DNA of 64,000 nt from Bacteroidales bacterium (lineage in GTDB: Bacteria > Bacteroidota > Bacteroidia > Bacteroidales > Muribaculaceae): contig SUXH01000011.1 in NCBI GenBank assembly GCA_015061055.1, positions 1 through 64,000 of the forward strand. The letters are read 5' to 3'. The notes under the pieces were generated by a model. That model saw only the letters and a program-made list of their open reading frames with translations, made no database searches and was not told the origin of the DNA. Of the stretch, positions 34,058-42,220 are shown one piece after another (position 1 is the first letter of the stretch; each line of letters starts with the position of its first letter). The position numbers and the translations under genes were made by a program.

Positions 34058-35011
34058 TTAATTGTTAAGTTTGAATGTGATTGGGAGTGTATACCATACG
34101 TTCACAGGCTTTCCTCCCATTCTGCCGGGTATAAAGTTTGGGAGAGATTTACATAGTCGGATAGCTTCGTTGTCAAGGTCTCTATCAACACTACGGACAA
34201 TTTTTACTTCGCCTATCGAACCATTTTTGGTTACAATGAATTGAACTATCACGCGTCCTTGTACACCATTTTCCATTGCTACACGAGGATAATTGATGTT
34301 GTTACTCAAGAACTTCATAAGGGCGGCATCACCTCCTGGGAATTGTGGCATCTGATCAACAGCAATGAATACAGATTCAGTAATGTCAGTTTTAGCGGTT
34401 TTGGCTTCCTCAACTTCTTTATGAACATTAGTTGTAGTAATATTATTACTTTGTGGCTTTTTGGCTGGAGTCTTTAGCTCATCAGTCTTGCTCTTTTGAG
34501 GAGAAGTGCTTTTTGATATGTTTTTGTTCTTATTAGTGGTGATATCATTGCTGACATAATTGGACTTAGAGGTGGAGGCTTCAGAATAGGCATTTTCTGT
34601 TATGAATTCTTCGTTCTCGTTTCCATCATCATCTTGAATGGAATCTGAATATTTTGAGAACTCTTCATTTAGATAGCTTTCTATATCGGTGAAGATGTGA
34701 TTCAGTACTCCGATTGAAATAATTTTACTTTCGCCATTAATTGTTATTTTGCCTACACTAAATAGGAAATGGTTGTCGACATAAAGTTTGCTATCAATAA
34801 AATATTCAGATATATTTGAGCAGAGAGATGATGCGAGGAAGGCTAATGCTTTTTCAGAGTCGTTTTGTGCGTCTTCTGAGATCTTTCTGTCGATGAATTT
34901 ATTGATTTCGCTGTTGATTGCTTTTGAATGGTCGTCGTGTTTGGGACACGTAACGATACATATTCCTGAGATAAAAATGAGTGTAATAAAAAATAAAAGT
35001 GCTTTTTTCAT
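34058..35011 (-). CDS. TonB-family C-terminal domain protein with DUF4359-like N-terminus
   Basis: 317 residues. A hydrophobic signal or anchor at 5-20; an N-terminal globular part (about 30-115, 'DSKLYVDNHFLFSVGKITI' in pieces, 'SIGVLNHIFT') that resembles DUF4359; a polar Ser/Thr/Lys-rich spacer (about 120-215); and a TonB C-terminal domain (about 222-317, 'FPGGDAALMKFLSNNINYP', 'VQGRVIVQFIV', 'NVWYTLPITF'). TonB proteins carry proton-motive energy to outer-membrane receptors. The spacer is not proline-rich as in classical TonB, so it may be a TonB-like sensor or adaptor instead. Confidence 0.8.
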   Translation of the reverse strand: MKKALLFFITLIFISGICIVTCPKHDDHSKAINSEINKFIDRKISEDAQNDSEKALAFLASSLCSNISEYFIDSKLYVDNHFLFSVGKITINGESKIISIGVLNHIFTDIESYLNEEFSKYSDSIQDDDGNENEEFITENAYSEASTSKSNYVSNDITTNKNKNISKSTSPQKSKTDELKTPAKKPQSNNITTTNVHKEVEEAKTAKTDITESVFIAVDQMPQFPGGDAALMKFLSNNINYPRVAMENGVQGRVIVQFIVTKNGSIGEVKIVRSVDRDLDNEAIRLCKSLPNFIPGRMGGKPVNVWYTLPITFKLNN

Positions 35012-35041
35012 AGAATTTAATTTATATGGTGAATATTTTTA

Positions 35042-35049
35042 CAAATGTA
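35042..35049 (-). promoter_or_regulatory. -7 box of the TonB-family gene promoter
   Basis: Minus strand TACATTTG, about 30 bp upstream of the start codon. Confidence 0.6.
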
Positions 35050-35085
35050 GCGAAAATATTTGGATTTATGTTGGGTAGAAAATAA

Positions 35086-35118
35086 AAATCTCTAAAGTCA
35101 TTTTGACCTTAGAGATTT
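35086..35118 (-). terminator. hairpin after guaA and its repeats
   Basis: Stem AAATCTCTAA-GTCA/TGAC-TTAGAGATTT with one mismatch and a 3-base loop. On the minus strand it is followed by a T-rich stretch. It probably ends the guaA transcript after the tandem repeats. Confidence 0.7.
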
Positions 35119-35128
35119 GAGGTAATAT

Positions 35129-35319
35129 GGGTATTATTGAGGCGAGTCTCGGTTGCTATCGCAAATGCGCGCTTCACTATCGCTCAACTCACGCTCCTCG
35201 CTCGCGCTCGAAAATTTTCCGTTGGGTATTATTGAGGCGAGTCTCGGTCGGTTTCACCGAACGTGCGCTTCGCTGACGCTCAACACACACTCCTCGCTCG
35301 CGCTCGAAAATTTTCCGTT
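35129..35319. repeat. two tandem copies of a 95-bp GC-rich repeat
   Basis: Copy 1 is 35129-35223 and copy 2 is 35224-35319. Both begin GGGTATTATTGAGGCGAGTC, share CTCCTCGCTCGCGCTCGAAAA and end in ATTTTCCGTT. The middle parts differ, but each forms a small palindrome (TTGCTATCGCAA in copy 1, TCGGTTTCACCGA in copy 2). They are far richer in G+C than the surroundings and sit directly behind the guaA stop codon. The 313-bp gene-free gap 35012-35325 holds only these, the hairpin and a promoter. Confidence 0.9.
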
Positions 35320-35325
35320 GGAAAA

Positions 35326-36633
35326 TTATTCCCACTCGATAGTTGCGTTTGGTTTTGGTGACATATCATAGCACACGCGATTTACGTTCTTCACTTCGTT
35401 AAGAATGCGTGCAGTGATTTTGTCAAGAATAGCCCAATCGATGTGTTCGATAGTTGCTGTCATAGCGTCGATAGTGTTTACGGCGCGAATGATAACCGGA
35501 TATTCGTAAGAACGAGCATTGTCGCGAACACCTACTGACTTGAAGTCGGGGACTACTGTGAAGTATTGCCATACTTTTTTGTCGAGTCCGGCAAGTTTGA
35601 ATTCTTCGCGAAGGATAGCGTCCGATTCGCGAACTGCTTCAAGACGATCACGAGTGATTTCGCCAAGGCAACGAACGCCAAGACCAGGTCCTGGGAATGG
35701 TTGGCGATATACCATATCGTATGGCAATCCAAGCTCAAGACCACAAGCACGAACTTCGTCTTTGAATAATTGCTTCAAAGGCTCAACAAGTTCGAATTGA
35801 AGATCTTCAGGAAGCCCTCCTACGTTGTGGTGAGATTTTACCATTTTAGCAGTCTTAGTACCACTTTCTACTATGTCGGGGTAGATTGTGCCTTGTCCAA
35901 GATAGTCGATACCATCAAGTTTGCGTGCTTCTTCTTCGAATACGCGAATGAATTCGCTACCGATGATTTTACGCTTTTGTTCAGGGTCGGTTACTCCGGC
36001 AAGTTTGCCAAGGAAACGTTCGGTAGCATCTACATATACAAGGTTTGCGTTTAGCTGATTACGGAATACTTCAATAACATTTTCCGATTCACCTTTACGC
36101 ATCAAACCATGATTAACGTGAACACAAACAAGGTTGTCACCAATAGCCTTAAGTAATAGAGCTGCAACAACAGAGCTGTCCACACCACCTGAAAGGGCAA
36201 GAAGTACTTTCTTATTGCCTACTTGACGGCGCACCAATTCGATTTGGTCGTTAACGAAGTTGGTCATATTCCAATTGGCTTCAGCCTTACATACTTCAAA
36301 CACGAAATCTTTAATTTCATTCTTGATAGCATCTTCATCGTTGCCAAACTGTGCAAGTTTTACTTCGCAAAGAGCTTTGTCGTGACCTGCAGCAATAACA
36401 GGAACGCCTGCATTGTATATTTCAGGGTTAACATCGATAGCCACACCATCGATAACGCTGTTAGGACCACCATTGATGATGATGCCTTTTACGTTAGGTA
36501 ATGCTTTTAGTTCATCTACAGTGATATCGTGCGGATAGATTTCACTATATACGCCAAGAGCTCGAATAGCACGAGCCACCACAGTGTTTTCGTGACTACC
36601 CAAGTCTAAGATAACGATCATATCTTGTTTCAT
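35326..36633 (-). CDS. guaA: GMP synthase with a shortened, degenerate glutaminase domain
   Basis: 435 residues, about 80-90 shorter than usual GuaA. The ATP-pyrophosphatase half is intact: 'LALSGGVDSSVVAALL' P-loop at 146-161 (about residue 235 in E. coli), 'YLGQGTIYPDIVES', 'FPGPGLGVRCLGEITRDRL' and the C-terminal 'YDMSPKPNATIEWE'. The N-terminal class I glutaminase still shows 'INGGPNSV' at 53-60, but the catalytic G-x-C-x-G nucleophile elbow is replaced by 'VIAAGHDKAL' without Cys, and the His-Glu part is deleted. It should amidate XMP with free ammonia or with an unlinked partner. Single gene with its own promoter. Confidence 0.92.
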   Translation of the reverse strand: MKQDMIVILDLGSHENTVVARAIRALGVYSEIYPHDITVDELKALPNVKGIIINGGPNSVIDGVAIDVNPEIYNAGVPVIAAGHDKALCEVKLAQFGNDEDAIKNEIKDFVFEVCKAEANWNMTNFVNDQIELVRRQVGNKKVLLALSGGVDSSVVAALLLKAIGDNLVCVHVNHGLMRKGESENVIEVFRNQLNANLVYVDATERFLGKLAGVTDPEQKRKIIGSEFIRVFEEEARKLDGIDYLGQGTIYPDIVESGTKTAKMVKSHHNVGGLPEDLQFELVEPLKQLFKDEVRACGLELGLPYDMVYRQPFPGPGLGVRCLGEITRDRLEAVRESDAILREEFKLAGLDKKVWQYFTVVPDFKSVGVRDNARSYEYPVIIRAVNTIDAMTATIEHIDWAILDKITARILNEVKNVNRVCYDMSPKPNATIEWE

Positions 36634-36676
36634 ATTGGGAAAAATTAGTTTGAAAAACGATTTCTAAATTGATGTG

Positions 36677-36684
36677 CAAAGATA
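36677..36684 (-). promoter_or_regulatory. -7 box of the guaA promoter
   Basis: Minus strand TATCTTTG, 43 bp upstream of the guaA ATG. No purine riboswitch-like structure was seen in the short leader. Confidence 0.55.
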
Positions 36685-36778
36685 AAGAAAATTCTTAGTA
36701 ATTAGATGTGAGTAGTTAGGAATTTTATGTGAGTTGAGATTTTTTTTGATATTTTGAGTATTAGATATATAGAATGTA

Positions 36779-36815
36779 ATAAAAAACACAAGAATATCCG
36801 AGTATTCTTGTGTTA
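36779..36815 (-). terminator. terminator after the zeta-toxin-like genes / lost OMP gene
   Basis: Perfect 11-bp stem ACACAAGAATA/TATTCTTGTGT with a 6-base loop. On the minus strand it is followed by six T. It lies just behind the OMP remnant and probably belonged to that gene. Confidence 0.85.
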
Positions 36816-36827
36816 GGAGAGTAATAC

Positions 36828-36887
36828 TTAGAATTTATAAGTAAGTCCTACATTGATTAGTGCTTGGTCAAGGTTGCTTACAAATTC
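36828..36887 (-). pseudogene. 3' remnant of an outer-membrane beta-barrel gene
   Basis: Minus strand frame reading FVSNLDQALINVGLTYKF then TAA. A last strand ending N-V-G-L-x-Y-x-F is the classic C-terminus of Bacteroidetes outer-membrane barrels. No upstream part of such a gene remains in frame: the 63-residue ORF ends at 36878 in another frame. The remnant keeps its stop codon and terminator. Confidence 0.6.
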
Positions 36888-37069
36888 ACACATTTGTGAT
36901 ATCCGTAATGATCTTTCAGTAATTGTGTTGCAGAAACTTCAATTATATCGCCATTGGGAAGGCTTTGTATTATAGGAGCGTTGTTAATAGCTTTTTGCTT
37001 TAACATACGCTTCTCGGCAAGGGCTAACCCTTGTCGAAGTTTTATTCTATAATCATAGTTTTCCCACAT
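36878..37069 (-). CDS. small protein coupled to the zeta-toxin-like kinase
   Basis: 63 residues, basic N-terminus (MWENYDYRIKLRQGLALAEKR) and a mixed C-terminus. It overlaps the 3' end of the zeta-like gene by 17 bp in another frame, so the two are translated together. Its position and size suggest an antitoxin or accessory partner, but no epsilon-like antitoxin motif was seen. Its stop codon overlaps the remnant of an outer-membrane protein gene, so its natural C-terminus may have been changed by the rearrangement. Confidence 0.6.
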   Translation of the reverse strand: MWENYDYRIKLRQGLALAEKRMLKQKAINNAPIIQSLPNGDIIEVSATQLLKDHYGYHKCVNL

Positions 37070-37640
37070 ATCTAATTATATCGTTATATCTTTCTTTGTC
37101 GTAGATAACAGTGTCAATATCGGTACCACCTTCGGCAATAAGAATGCGAGGAACGGCACTGTTGTCGGCAATAAGCCAGCTGTCGACAATTGGTATAAAT
37201 ATTTTAAACAAATTCTTGATACCGGCAACGTAACGTCGTTTAATTACGTTTTCGGGAATGTTATGTCCGCCTTCTTTTACACGTTGAGCCACTCGGCGCA
37301 CAGCAAGTTGAGTGCTATTGAGCCAAAAGAATATCAGCTTGACATTATATCCGTTGGCTTGAGCTTTTTCTACAAGAGTGTTGAGTGTGCGAGAAGCAAG
37401 AGTGGTTTCGATGGCAAAAGTTTCTTCGCGAGCAAGCAAATCGGTTATGCGTTGCAGCATCACTTTGCCTGCATCGATGGCTACGCCTTCGGGATTGAAA
37501 GGGGATAGACCTTTGGCAATTTCATCGGCATTGACAAATTCTTTGCATTGGAACACTTCGGGCAGAAGGGTGTAAGAAGCTGTTGTTTTCCCGGCTCCAT
37601 TACAACCGCTGATGATATAAAGTTTTTTTTCGCTGTCCAT
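37053..37640 (-). CDS. zeta-toxin-family P-loop kinase
   Basis: 195 residues from the ATG at 37640, which is preceded by GGAGGA seven bases upstream and lies below the -7 box; the GTG at 37667 falls in that box. Walker A 'SGCNGAGKTT' at about 10-19; 'FVNADEIAKGLSPFNPE' at about 36-52 with the Asp typical of zeta toxins; 'AIETTLASRTL' at about 75-85; 'RRVAQRVKEGGHNIPENVIKRRY' region (arginine-rich lid) at 115-138. Zeta toxins phosphorylate UDP-GlcNAc and block wall synthesis; many relatives in Bacteroidetes have no proven toxicity. Operon with the 63-residue gene. Confidence 0.85.
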   Translation of the reverse strand: MDSEKKLYIISGCNGAGKTTASYTLLPEVFQCKEFVNADEIAKGLSPFNPEGVAIDAGKVMLQRITDLLAREETFAIETTLASRTLNTLVEKAQANGYNVKLIFFWLNSTQLAVRRVAQRVKEGGHNIPENVIKRRYVAGIKNLFKIFIPIVDSWLIADNSAVPRILIAEGGTDIDTVIYDKERYNDIIRYVGKL

Positions 37641-37666
37641 AGTTGCGTCCTCCGTTATTAGATTCA

Positions 37667-37674
37667 CAAAAATA
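37667..37674 (-). promoter_or_regulatory. -7 box of the zeta-toxin-like operon
   Basis: Minus strand TATTTTTG, 27 bp upstream of the ATG at 37640. Confidence 0.6.
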
Positions 37675-37748
37675 CAAAATAATTTATTGAAAAAATAGTA
37701 ACAAACAATAAAAATAGAAACGTTAGTGTTGTATTATTGAAAAATTCT

Positions 37749-37756
37749 TACTTTTG
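37749..37756 (+). promoter_or_regulatory. -7 box of the mgtC-antiporter operon
   Basis: TACTTTTG, 28 bp upstream of the ATG at 37784. Confidence 0.6.
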
Positions 37757-37783
37757 TGAATAAAAAAGTTGAAATGAGTGAAA

Positions 37784-38488
37784 ATGGAAACTTGGATTAA
37801 TGATATTCTTGCAACTCATATAACTCCTATTGGGGCTGTGTTTCGTTTGTTCGTGAGTTTGCTGCTTGGCGGTGTGATTGGATATGAACGCAAGCGAAAG
37901 GGACAGATGGCAGGAGTTCGTACGTTTGCTCTTATTTCGGTAGGAGCATCATTGCTGATGATATTGTCTGTGTATGTGTCGACTGTGTTTGGGTATGGCG
38001 ATCCAAGTCGTATAGCAGCACAAGTGGTGTCCGGAATCGGTTTTCTCGGTGCAGGAGCGATAATACAGATGAAAGGTTCGGTGCGAGGGTTGACAACTGC
38101 AGCGGGGATATGGGTGTCGGCAGCCATAGGAATGGTGGTTGGCGCAGGATTATATTTGCTTGCTCTACTATCTACGATGTGTGTGCTTTTTGTGCTATCA
38201 ATGCTCGAAGCTTATGAGCATAAGGCTAATTATGCTTGGTCGTCGAAAGTGGTAAGAGTGAAAGTGAGAGGAATAATAGAATCGTCGCAAGCATATCTTG
38301 ATACATTTGAACAAAGTGATGTACATGTGAATGATACATATTTAAAATATGATTATGAAGGTGATTATACTATAGTTAATTTTGTGGTACTCACTAAGTC
38401 AAAATCGGATTTCTCGGATTTGTTTGACAAATTGAGTAAGATTAATGAAACATTATCAATAACATTAACCAACGAAATAAATAATTAA
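37784..38488 (+). CDS. MgtC/SapB family membrane protein
   Basis: 234 residues from the ATG at 37784 (a GTG two codons upstream is also possible). Four to five membrane segments fill 1-145 with the family signature 'LLLGGVIGYERKRKGQMAGVRT' at about 23-44 (split here by description) and 'GIGFLGAGAIIQ' at about 85-96. The cytoplasmic C-terminus (about 150-234) is ACT-like. MgtC proteins are tied to magnesium limitation and control of membrane ATPase. It is followed after 8 bp by a Kef-type antiporter gene, so the pair likely serves ion balance. Confidence 0.92.
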   Translation: METWINDILATHITPIGAVFRLFVSLLLGGVIGYERKRKGQMAGVRTFALISVGASLLMILSVYVSTVFGYGDPSRIAAQVVSGIGFLGAGAIIQMKGSVRGLTTAAGIWVSAAIGMVVGAGLYLLALLSTMCVLFVLSMLEAYEHKANYAWSSKVVRVKVRGIIESSQAYLDTFEQSDVHVNDTYLKYDYEGDYTIVNFVVLTKSKSDFSDLFDKLSKINETLSITLTNEINN

Positions 38489-38496
38489 AAAAGAAT

Positions 38497-40719
38497 ATGG
38501 ATATTGAAGGTCTGATATGCGATTTGGCATTGATATTGATGCTTGGCGCTGTTGTAACGTTGATTTTTAAAAAGTTGAAACAGCCTATTGTGTTGGGGTA
38601 TATTGTTGCGGGCTTTTTGGCAAGTAGCAATTTTAAATATTTCCCGACTGTGGGTAATGAAGCAAATATTGAGTTCTGGGCAGAGATAGGTATTATCGTG
38701 TTATTGTTCTGCTTGGGGCTTGAATTCAGCTTTAAGAAACTGATGAATGTGGGTGGCTCGGCAGCAGTAACGGCATTGATTATCGTAGGCGGTATGATGG
38801 GACTTGGGTTTGCTGTCGGAGGATTTCTTGATTATAATTTTATAAATCGACTTTTCTTGGGCGGAATGTTATCAATGTCGTCGACTACGATTATTATAAA
38901 AGCTTTTACCGACTTGAATATGCGACAACGCAAGTTTGTCCCACACGTATTGGCTGTTCTTATATGTGAGGACTTGTTTGCAGTAGTGATGATGGTATTG
39001 CTATCGAGTGTGGCGCTTAACAATAGTGTAGCCGGTGGCGAAATGCTATATAGTATAGGCAAATTAGTATTCTTTCTTGTGATATGCTTCACAGTGGGAG
39101 TATATGTGTTACCTACGTTTTTTTCGAACTATCGTCGTCATATCAATGATGAGATGTTGCTTATAATATCGACCGGATTGTGTATGCTTATGGCAGTGTT
39201 CTCGGTGTATTCCGGTTTCTCGATGGCACTCGGAGCATTTATTATGGGCTCGATACTTGCCGGAACGAGTGAGGCAGAGCATATAGAAAAGGTAATGAAA
39301 CCGGTGAAAGACCTTTTCGGTGCGGTGTTCTTTATCTCGGTGGGAATGATGGTGAATCCTGTCATTATAGCCGATTATTGGCAAGTAATATTGTTGCTTT
39401 CGTTGGTGGTGATAGTGGGAATGATAGTGTTTGGAACTGTGGGAATGCTTGCAATGGGGCAGCCATTGAAGATTGCTATCGAGAGTGGTTTCAGCTTGAC
39501 TCAAATAGGTGAGTTTGCCTTTATTATAGCATCATTAGGAATGTCGCTTGGTGTTTTGGATTCAACATTGTATCCTATTGTTGTGGCTGTGAGTGTAATC
39601 ACCACATTCTTTACTCCGTATTTTATAAAATGGGCTGTACCTTGTTATGAATGGCTGATAAAGCATTTGCCTAATCGTGTGGTTCACACTCTTGAAACTT
39701 ATAGTAATAATGCAACAACAGATACTGCAACAAGTTCGGTGTGGAAGACTATTATAGGACGATATTCGTGGCGAATATTGCTTTATTCGGTGGTTATTAT
39801 TGCGATGATGTGGATTTCGTCAACTTATGTTGTTCCATTGGCACAGAATCTGATAGGAGATGTACCCGGCAAAATAGTTGCAATGGTGCTGTCGTTGGGT
39901 GTTATGGCTCCATTCTTTATGGCTCTTACATATCCATCGACAAAACGTTCAGAGCGTCAAGAACTACAAAGGCGAGGCAATAAATTCTTAGTGCCACTTG
40001 TGGTGCTGACTATTGTACGTTTTGTGATAGCATTTATTCTTGTTGAAGTGTATGTGGCAATGCTGTATTCTCATGGAGTAAGTGTTGCAACTGCAATAGT
40101 CGCAATTATCTTATTATTATTCTTGTTGACCAAACGAGTTGGGAAAAGAATGAGTAAGGTTGAAAATAAATTTATGCGCAACCTAAATGAGCGTGAATTG
40201 CGAAAGAGCGGAAAAGGTAGCACACTTGTGAGTGATTTTCATGTGGCATATATGACAGTGGGATATACTTGCTCGTTTGTGGGAGAGCGTTTGTGTAATA
40301 GTGGAATGCGTAATAAATATGGAGCTAATGTGGTGAGTATTCAACGCGGTTCGGATATATATCCTATACCAAGTGCCGATATGCGTCTGTTCCCCGGTGA
40401 TGTGATTGGAATCGTGGGGACAGAAGAACAAATACAATCGCTATTGCCTGTGATAGAAGATTCAGAAGAAACTGCTAATATGTCGCATAGTGTTGATGCC
40501 AATGATATGTCGTTTGCTCATGTAGAGGTACAACAAGGCTCTATGCTTGTGGGTAAAACAAGTGCCACAGCAAGGTTACGTGAGGATTATGCTTCGTTGC
40601 TCGTGGCAATTCAGCGAGGTGAAGAATATAAGAAACCTACAGGGCAAGAAGTGTTTGCTGTGGGTGATGTACTTTGGCTCGTGGGTGATGTTAAGAAGAT
40701 TGATAAACTGAAGTCATAA
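38497..40719 (+). CDS. Kef-type cation/proton antiporter with TrkA-C domains
   Basis: 740 residues. A CPA2 antiporter core of about 12 membrane segments at 1-390 ('KLKQPIVLGYIVAGFL' at 28-43, 'SMSSTTIIIKAFTDL' at about 127, 'FFISVGMMVNP' at about 278), then a second membrane stretch (about 425-545, four helices), and a cytoplasmic tail (about 570-740) with two TrkA-C-like pieces ('ADMRLFPGDVIGIVG' and 'FAVGDVLWLVGDVKKI'). It exchanges K+ or Na+ for H+. Second gene of the mgtC operon. Its 3' end overlaps the convergent next gene by 6 bp. Confidence 0.92.
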   Translation: MDIEGLICDLALILMLGAVVTLIFKKLKQPIVLGYIVAGFLASSNFKYFPTVGNEANIEFWAEIGIIVLLFCLGLEFSFKKLMNVGGSAAVTALIIVGGMMGLGFAVGGFLDYNFINRLFLGGMLSMSSTTIIIKAFTDLNMRQRKFVPHVLAVLICEDLFAVVMMVLLSSVALNNSVAGGEMLYSIGKLVFFLVICFTVGVYVLPTFFSNYRRHINDEMLLIISTGLCMLMAVFSVYSGFSMALGAFIMGSILAGTSEAEHIEKVMKPVKDLFGAVFFISVGMMVNPVIIADYWQVILLLSLVVIVGMIVFGTVGMLAMGQPLKIAIESGFSLTQIGEFAFIIASLGMSLGVLDSTLYPIVVAVSVITTFFTPYFIKWAVPCYEWLIKHLPNRVVHTLETYSNNATTDTATSSVWKTIIGRYSWRILLYSVVIIAMMWISSTYVVPLAQNLIGDVPGKIVAMVLSLGVMAPFFMALTYPSTKRSERQELQRRGNKFLVPLVVLTIVRFVIAFILVEVYVAMLYSHGVSVATAIVAIILLLFLLTKRVGKRMSKVENKFMRNLNERELRKSGKGSTLVSDFHVAYMTVGYTCSFVGERLCNSGMRNKYGANVVSIQRGSDIYPIPSADMRLFPGDVIGIVGTEEQIQSLLPVIEDSEETANMSHSVDANDMSFAHVEVQQGSMLVGKTSATARLREDYASLLVAIQRGEEYKKPTGQEVFAVGDVLWLVGDVKKIDKLKS

Positions 40720-41424
40720 CCATTGGAATTTTGTACCAAAGGATAGAGATATATAATCCTTCGGAGTGAGGCGACTGTTTTTTACAGCTTGTATTATTGC
40801 AAAGTCGTGAGTGCTGATTTCATAAAAGAACGTGATTGAGCGAGCAAATTTGCGCCTGTTGTGTGGGATTTTGAGTGTTATGCGTTGTCCGATGAATATA
40901 TTTGTGCGCACTTTTGTAGAAAACCAATAGTAGCCATTGGGATATTTATCGGGAGCGTTGCTCCAGAACTCATCACTGAAAACGGAGTTGAAATATATAC
41001 CGCACGAAAGTGGTTCGAAATGGAATCGCTTTGTTTCATAAGTTTTCCAGGGAATGAAATTTTGTTTTAGAGTGAATGTGAGTTTGGCTTTCTTTGATTG
41101 ATGCTTTGGAATGAATCCAAAGAAAATGTCGGTTTCCCATTGCTTGTTTTTTCCGTATTGCCACCCCGTACCGATGGAAAACATACCCATATTGCCAGCG
41201 TATTGTATTTTAAGGTATGCGGGGATAAGATTGTTCCACGCTTGTTTATAATGTTGTAAGCGCTTGATATATTGCATATTCTGCACTGGTTCTATTCGAA
41301 GTAAAGAATCGTTATAAACAGACAAGGAGTCCTGTGTATCGTTGTTTGCACGTAAAGGGGAGATCGCGCACAATATTGAAGCCAAAATCAGTGTGATTTT
41401 AAAAAGAACAAGATTCATATTCAT
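40714..41424 (-). CDS. hypothetical outer-membrane barrel-like protein
   Basis: 236 residues. Signal peptide at 1-27 (cut near S-P-L-R-A-N). The rest is rich in alternating aromatic and polar residues ('YLKIQYAGNMGMFSIGTGWQYG', in pieces at 70-92; 'WETDIFFGFIP'; 'YWFSTKVRTNIFIGQRI') and ends in an aromatic strand (FGTKFQWL), which suggests a small beta barrel. No family recognised. Its start overlaps the end of the phosphoesterase gene by 26 bp, so the two are co-transcribed and perhaps coupled. Confidence 0.65.
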   Translation of the reverse strand: MNMNLVLFKITLILASILCAISPLRANNDTQDSLSVYNDSLLRIEPVQNMQYIKRLQHYKQAWNNLIPAYLKIQYAGNMGMFSIGTGWQYGKNKQWETDIFFGFIPKHQSKKAKLTFTLKQNFIPWKTYETKRFHFEPLSCGIYFNSVFSDEFWSNAPDKYPNGYYWFSTKVRTNIFIGQRITLKIPHNRRKFARSITFFYEISTHDFAIIQAVKNSRLTPKDYISLSFGTKFQWL

Positions 41425-42205
41425 ATCCGTCGGTAGTTATTGTGAACAATAGGTAGCTTCGGCCTTCCATACAATCACATTGATAATATATAATTCCGTC
41501 ATTAAATATGTCTTTGGTACTTATTTTGTGTTGGTGTGCGTTGAAGCAAAACATAAGACCTTTAAGTTGTTTCAAATAGTACTGGAAAGGCAGTGCTACG
41601 TTGTTGTTGAATACATCGCTGTAGGGTGGTGCATGCATACATACTATAGTGCGACTTGCTTGGCTTGACGTATCGGTAATTAGTTTAGATAGGAAGTTGA
41701 AATCCGGAATAGCTTCGGAGTAGTCATATTCGAGTGCATTGGTGTTGAGACAAATGATTTTAACGTCACCGACTGTGAATGAAAAATCAGTGTCGCCCCA
41801 AATGGTCTTGAAAGCATCACGACCGGTGCCGAGACAATCGTGATTGCCTATTAGTGCAACATAGGGAATATCGAGTTTTGAAAAGATGTCGCGTTGCCAT
41901 AGGAATTCATTGGTAGTTCCGTAATCGGTAAAATCTCCACCATGTATTACAAAATCAATATCGTTGCGAGAATTTATGTGTTTGACAAAATCGCGTGTTT
42001 CGTTGTAGAATCCTTGTGAATCACCCATAGCAACGATGCGTATGGTGTCTTTGTTGAAGCACCGACTCTCGATTGTGGAAATGTTGGTGTTGTTTATATT
42101 ACGAGGTTGATTGATGTTCACATCGTATGGGTGATAGTCGATCATATCGCACGATATGTAGATGCAAAGAATAAGAAATATAAAGAGGTTTGTTATAATT
42201 TTCAT
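41399..42205 (-). CDS. metallophosphoesterase lipoprotein
   Basis: 268 residues from the ATG at 42205; the frame to 42271 would cover the promoter. Signal peptide with lipobox 'YISC' at about 17-20, so it is a lipoprotein. Calcineurin-like phosphoesterase motifs: 'VAMGDSQG' (D-x-x), 'HGGDFTDYG' (G-D), 'ALIGNHDCLG' (G-N-H-D), 'VCMHAPPY' and 'FNAHQHKIS' (H-x-H). It could hydrolyse a phospho-mono- or diester outside the cytoplasm. It is first in a pair with the barrel-like gene. Confidence 0.88.
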   Translation of the reverse strand: MKIITNLFIFLILCIYISCDMIDYHPYDVNINQPRNINNTNISTIESRCFNKDTIRIVAMGDSQGFYNETRDFVKHINSRNDIDFVIHGGDFTDYGTTNEFLWQRDIFSKLDIPYVALIGNHDCLGTGRDAFKTIWGDTDFSFTVGDVKIICLNTNALEYDYSEAIPDFNFLSKLITDTSSQASRTIVCMHAPPYSDVFNNNVALPFQYYLKQLKGLMFCFNAHQHKISTKDIFNDGIIYYQCDCMEGRSYLLFTITTDGYEYESCSF

Positions 42206-42212
42206 AATGAAA

Positions 42213-42220
42213 CAAAAATA
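42213..42220 (-). promoter_or_regulatory. -7 box of the phosphoesterase gene, very close to its ATG
   Basis: Minus strand TATTTTTG ending only 7 bp before the ATG at 42205. Transcription from it would begin 1-3 nt before the AUG, making the message practically leaderless. Confidence 0.5.

Noticed and set aside
35153..35371. Plus-strand open frame of 72 residues with internal repeats
   Set aside because: It is produced by translation of the 95-bp tandem repeats and continues into the guaA 3' end.
37641..37667. GTG start for the zeta-toxin-like gene
   Set aside because: It overlaps the -7 box; the ATG at 37640 has a GGAGGA seven bases upstream.
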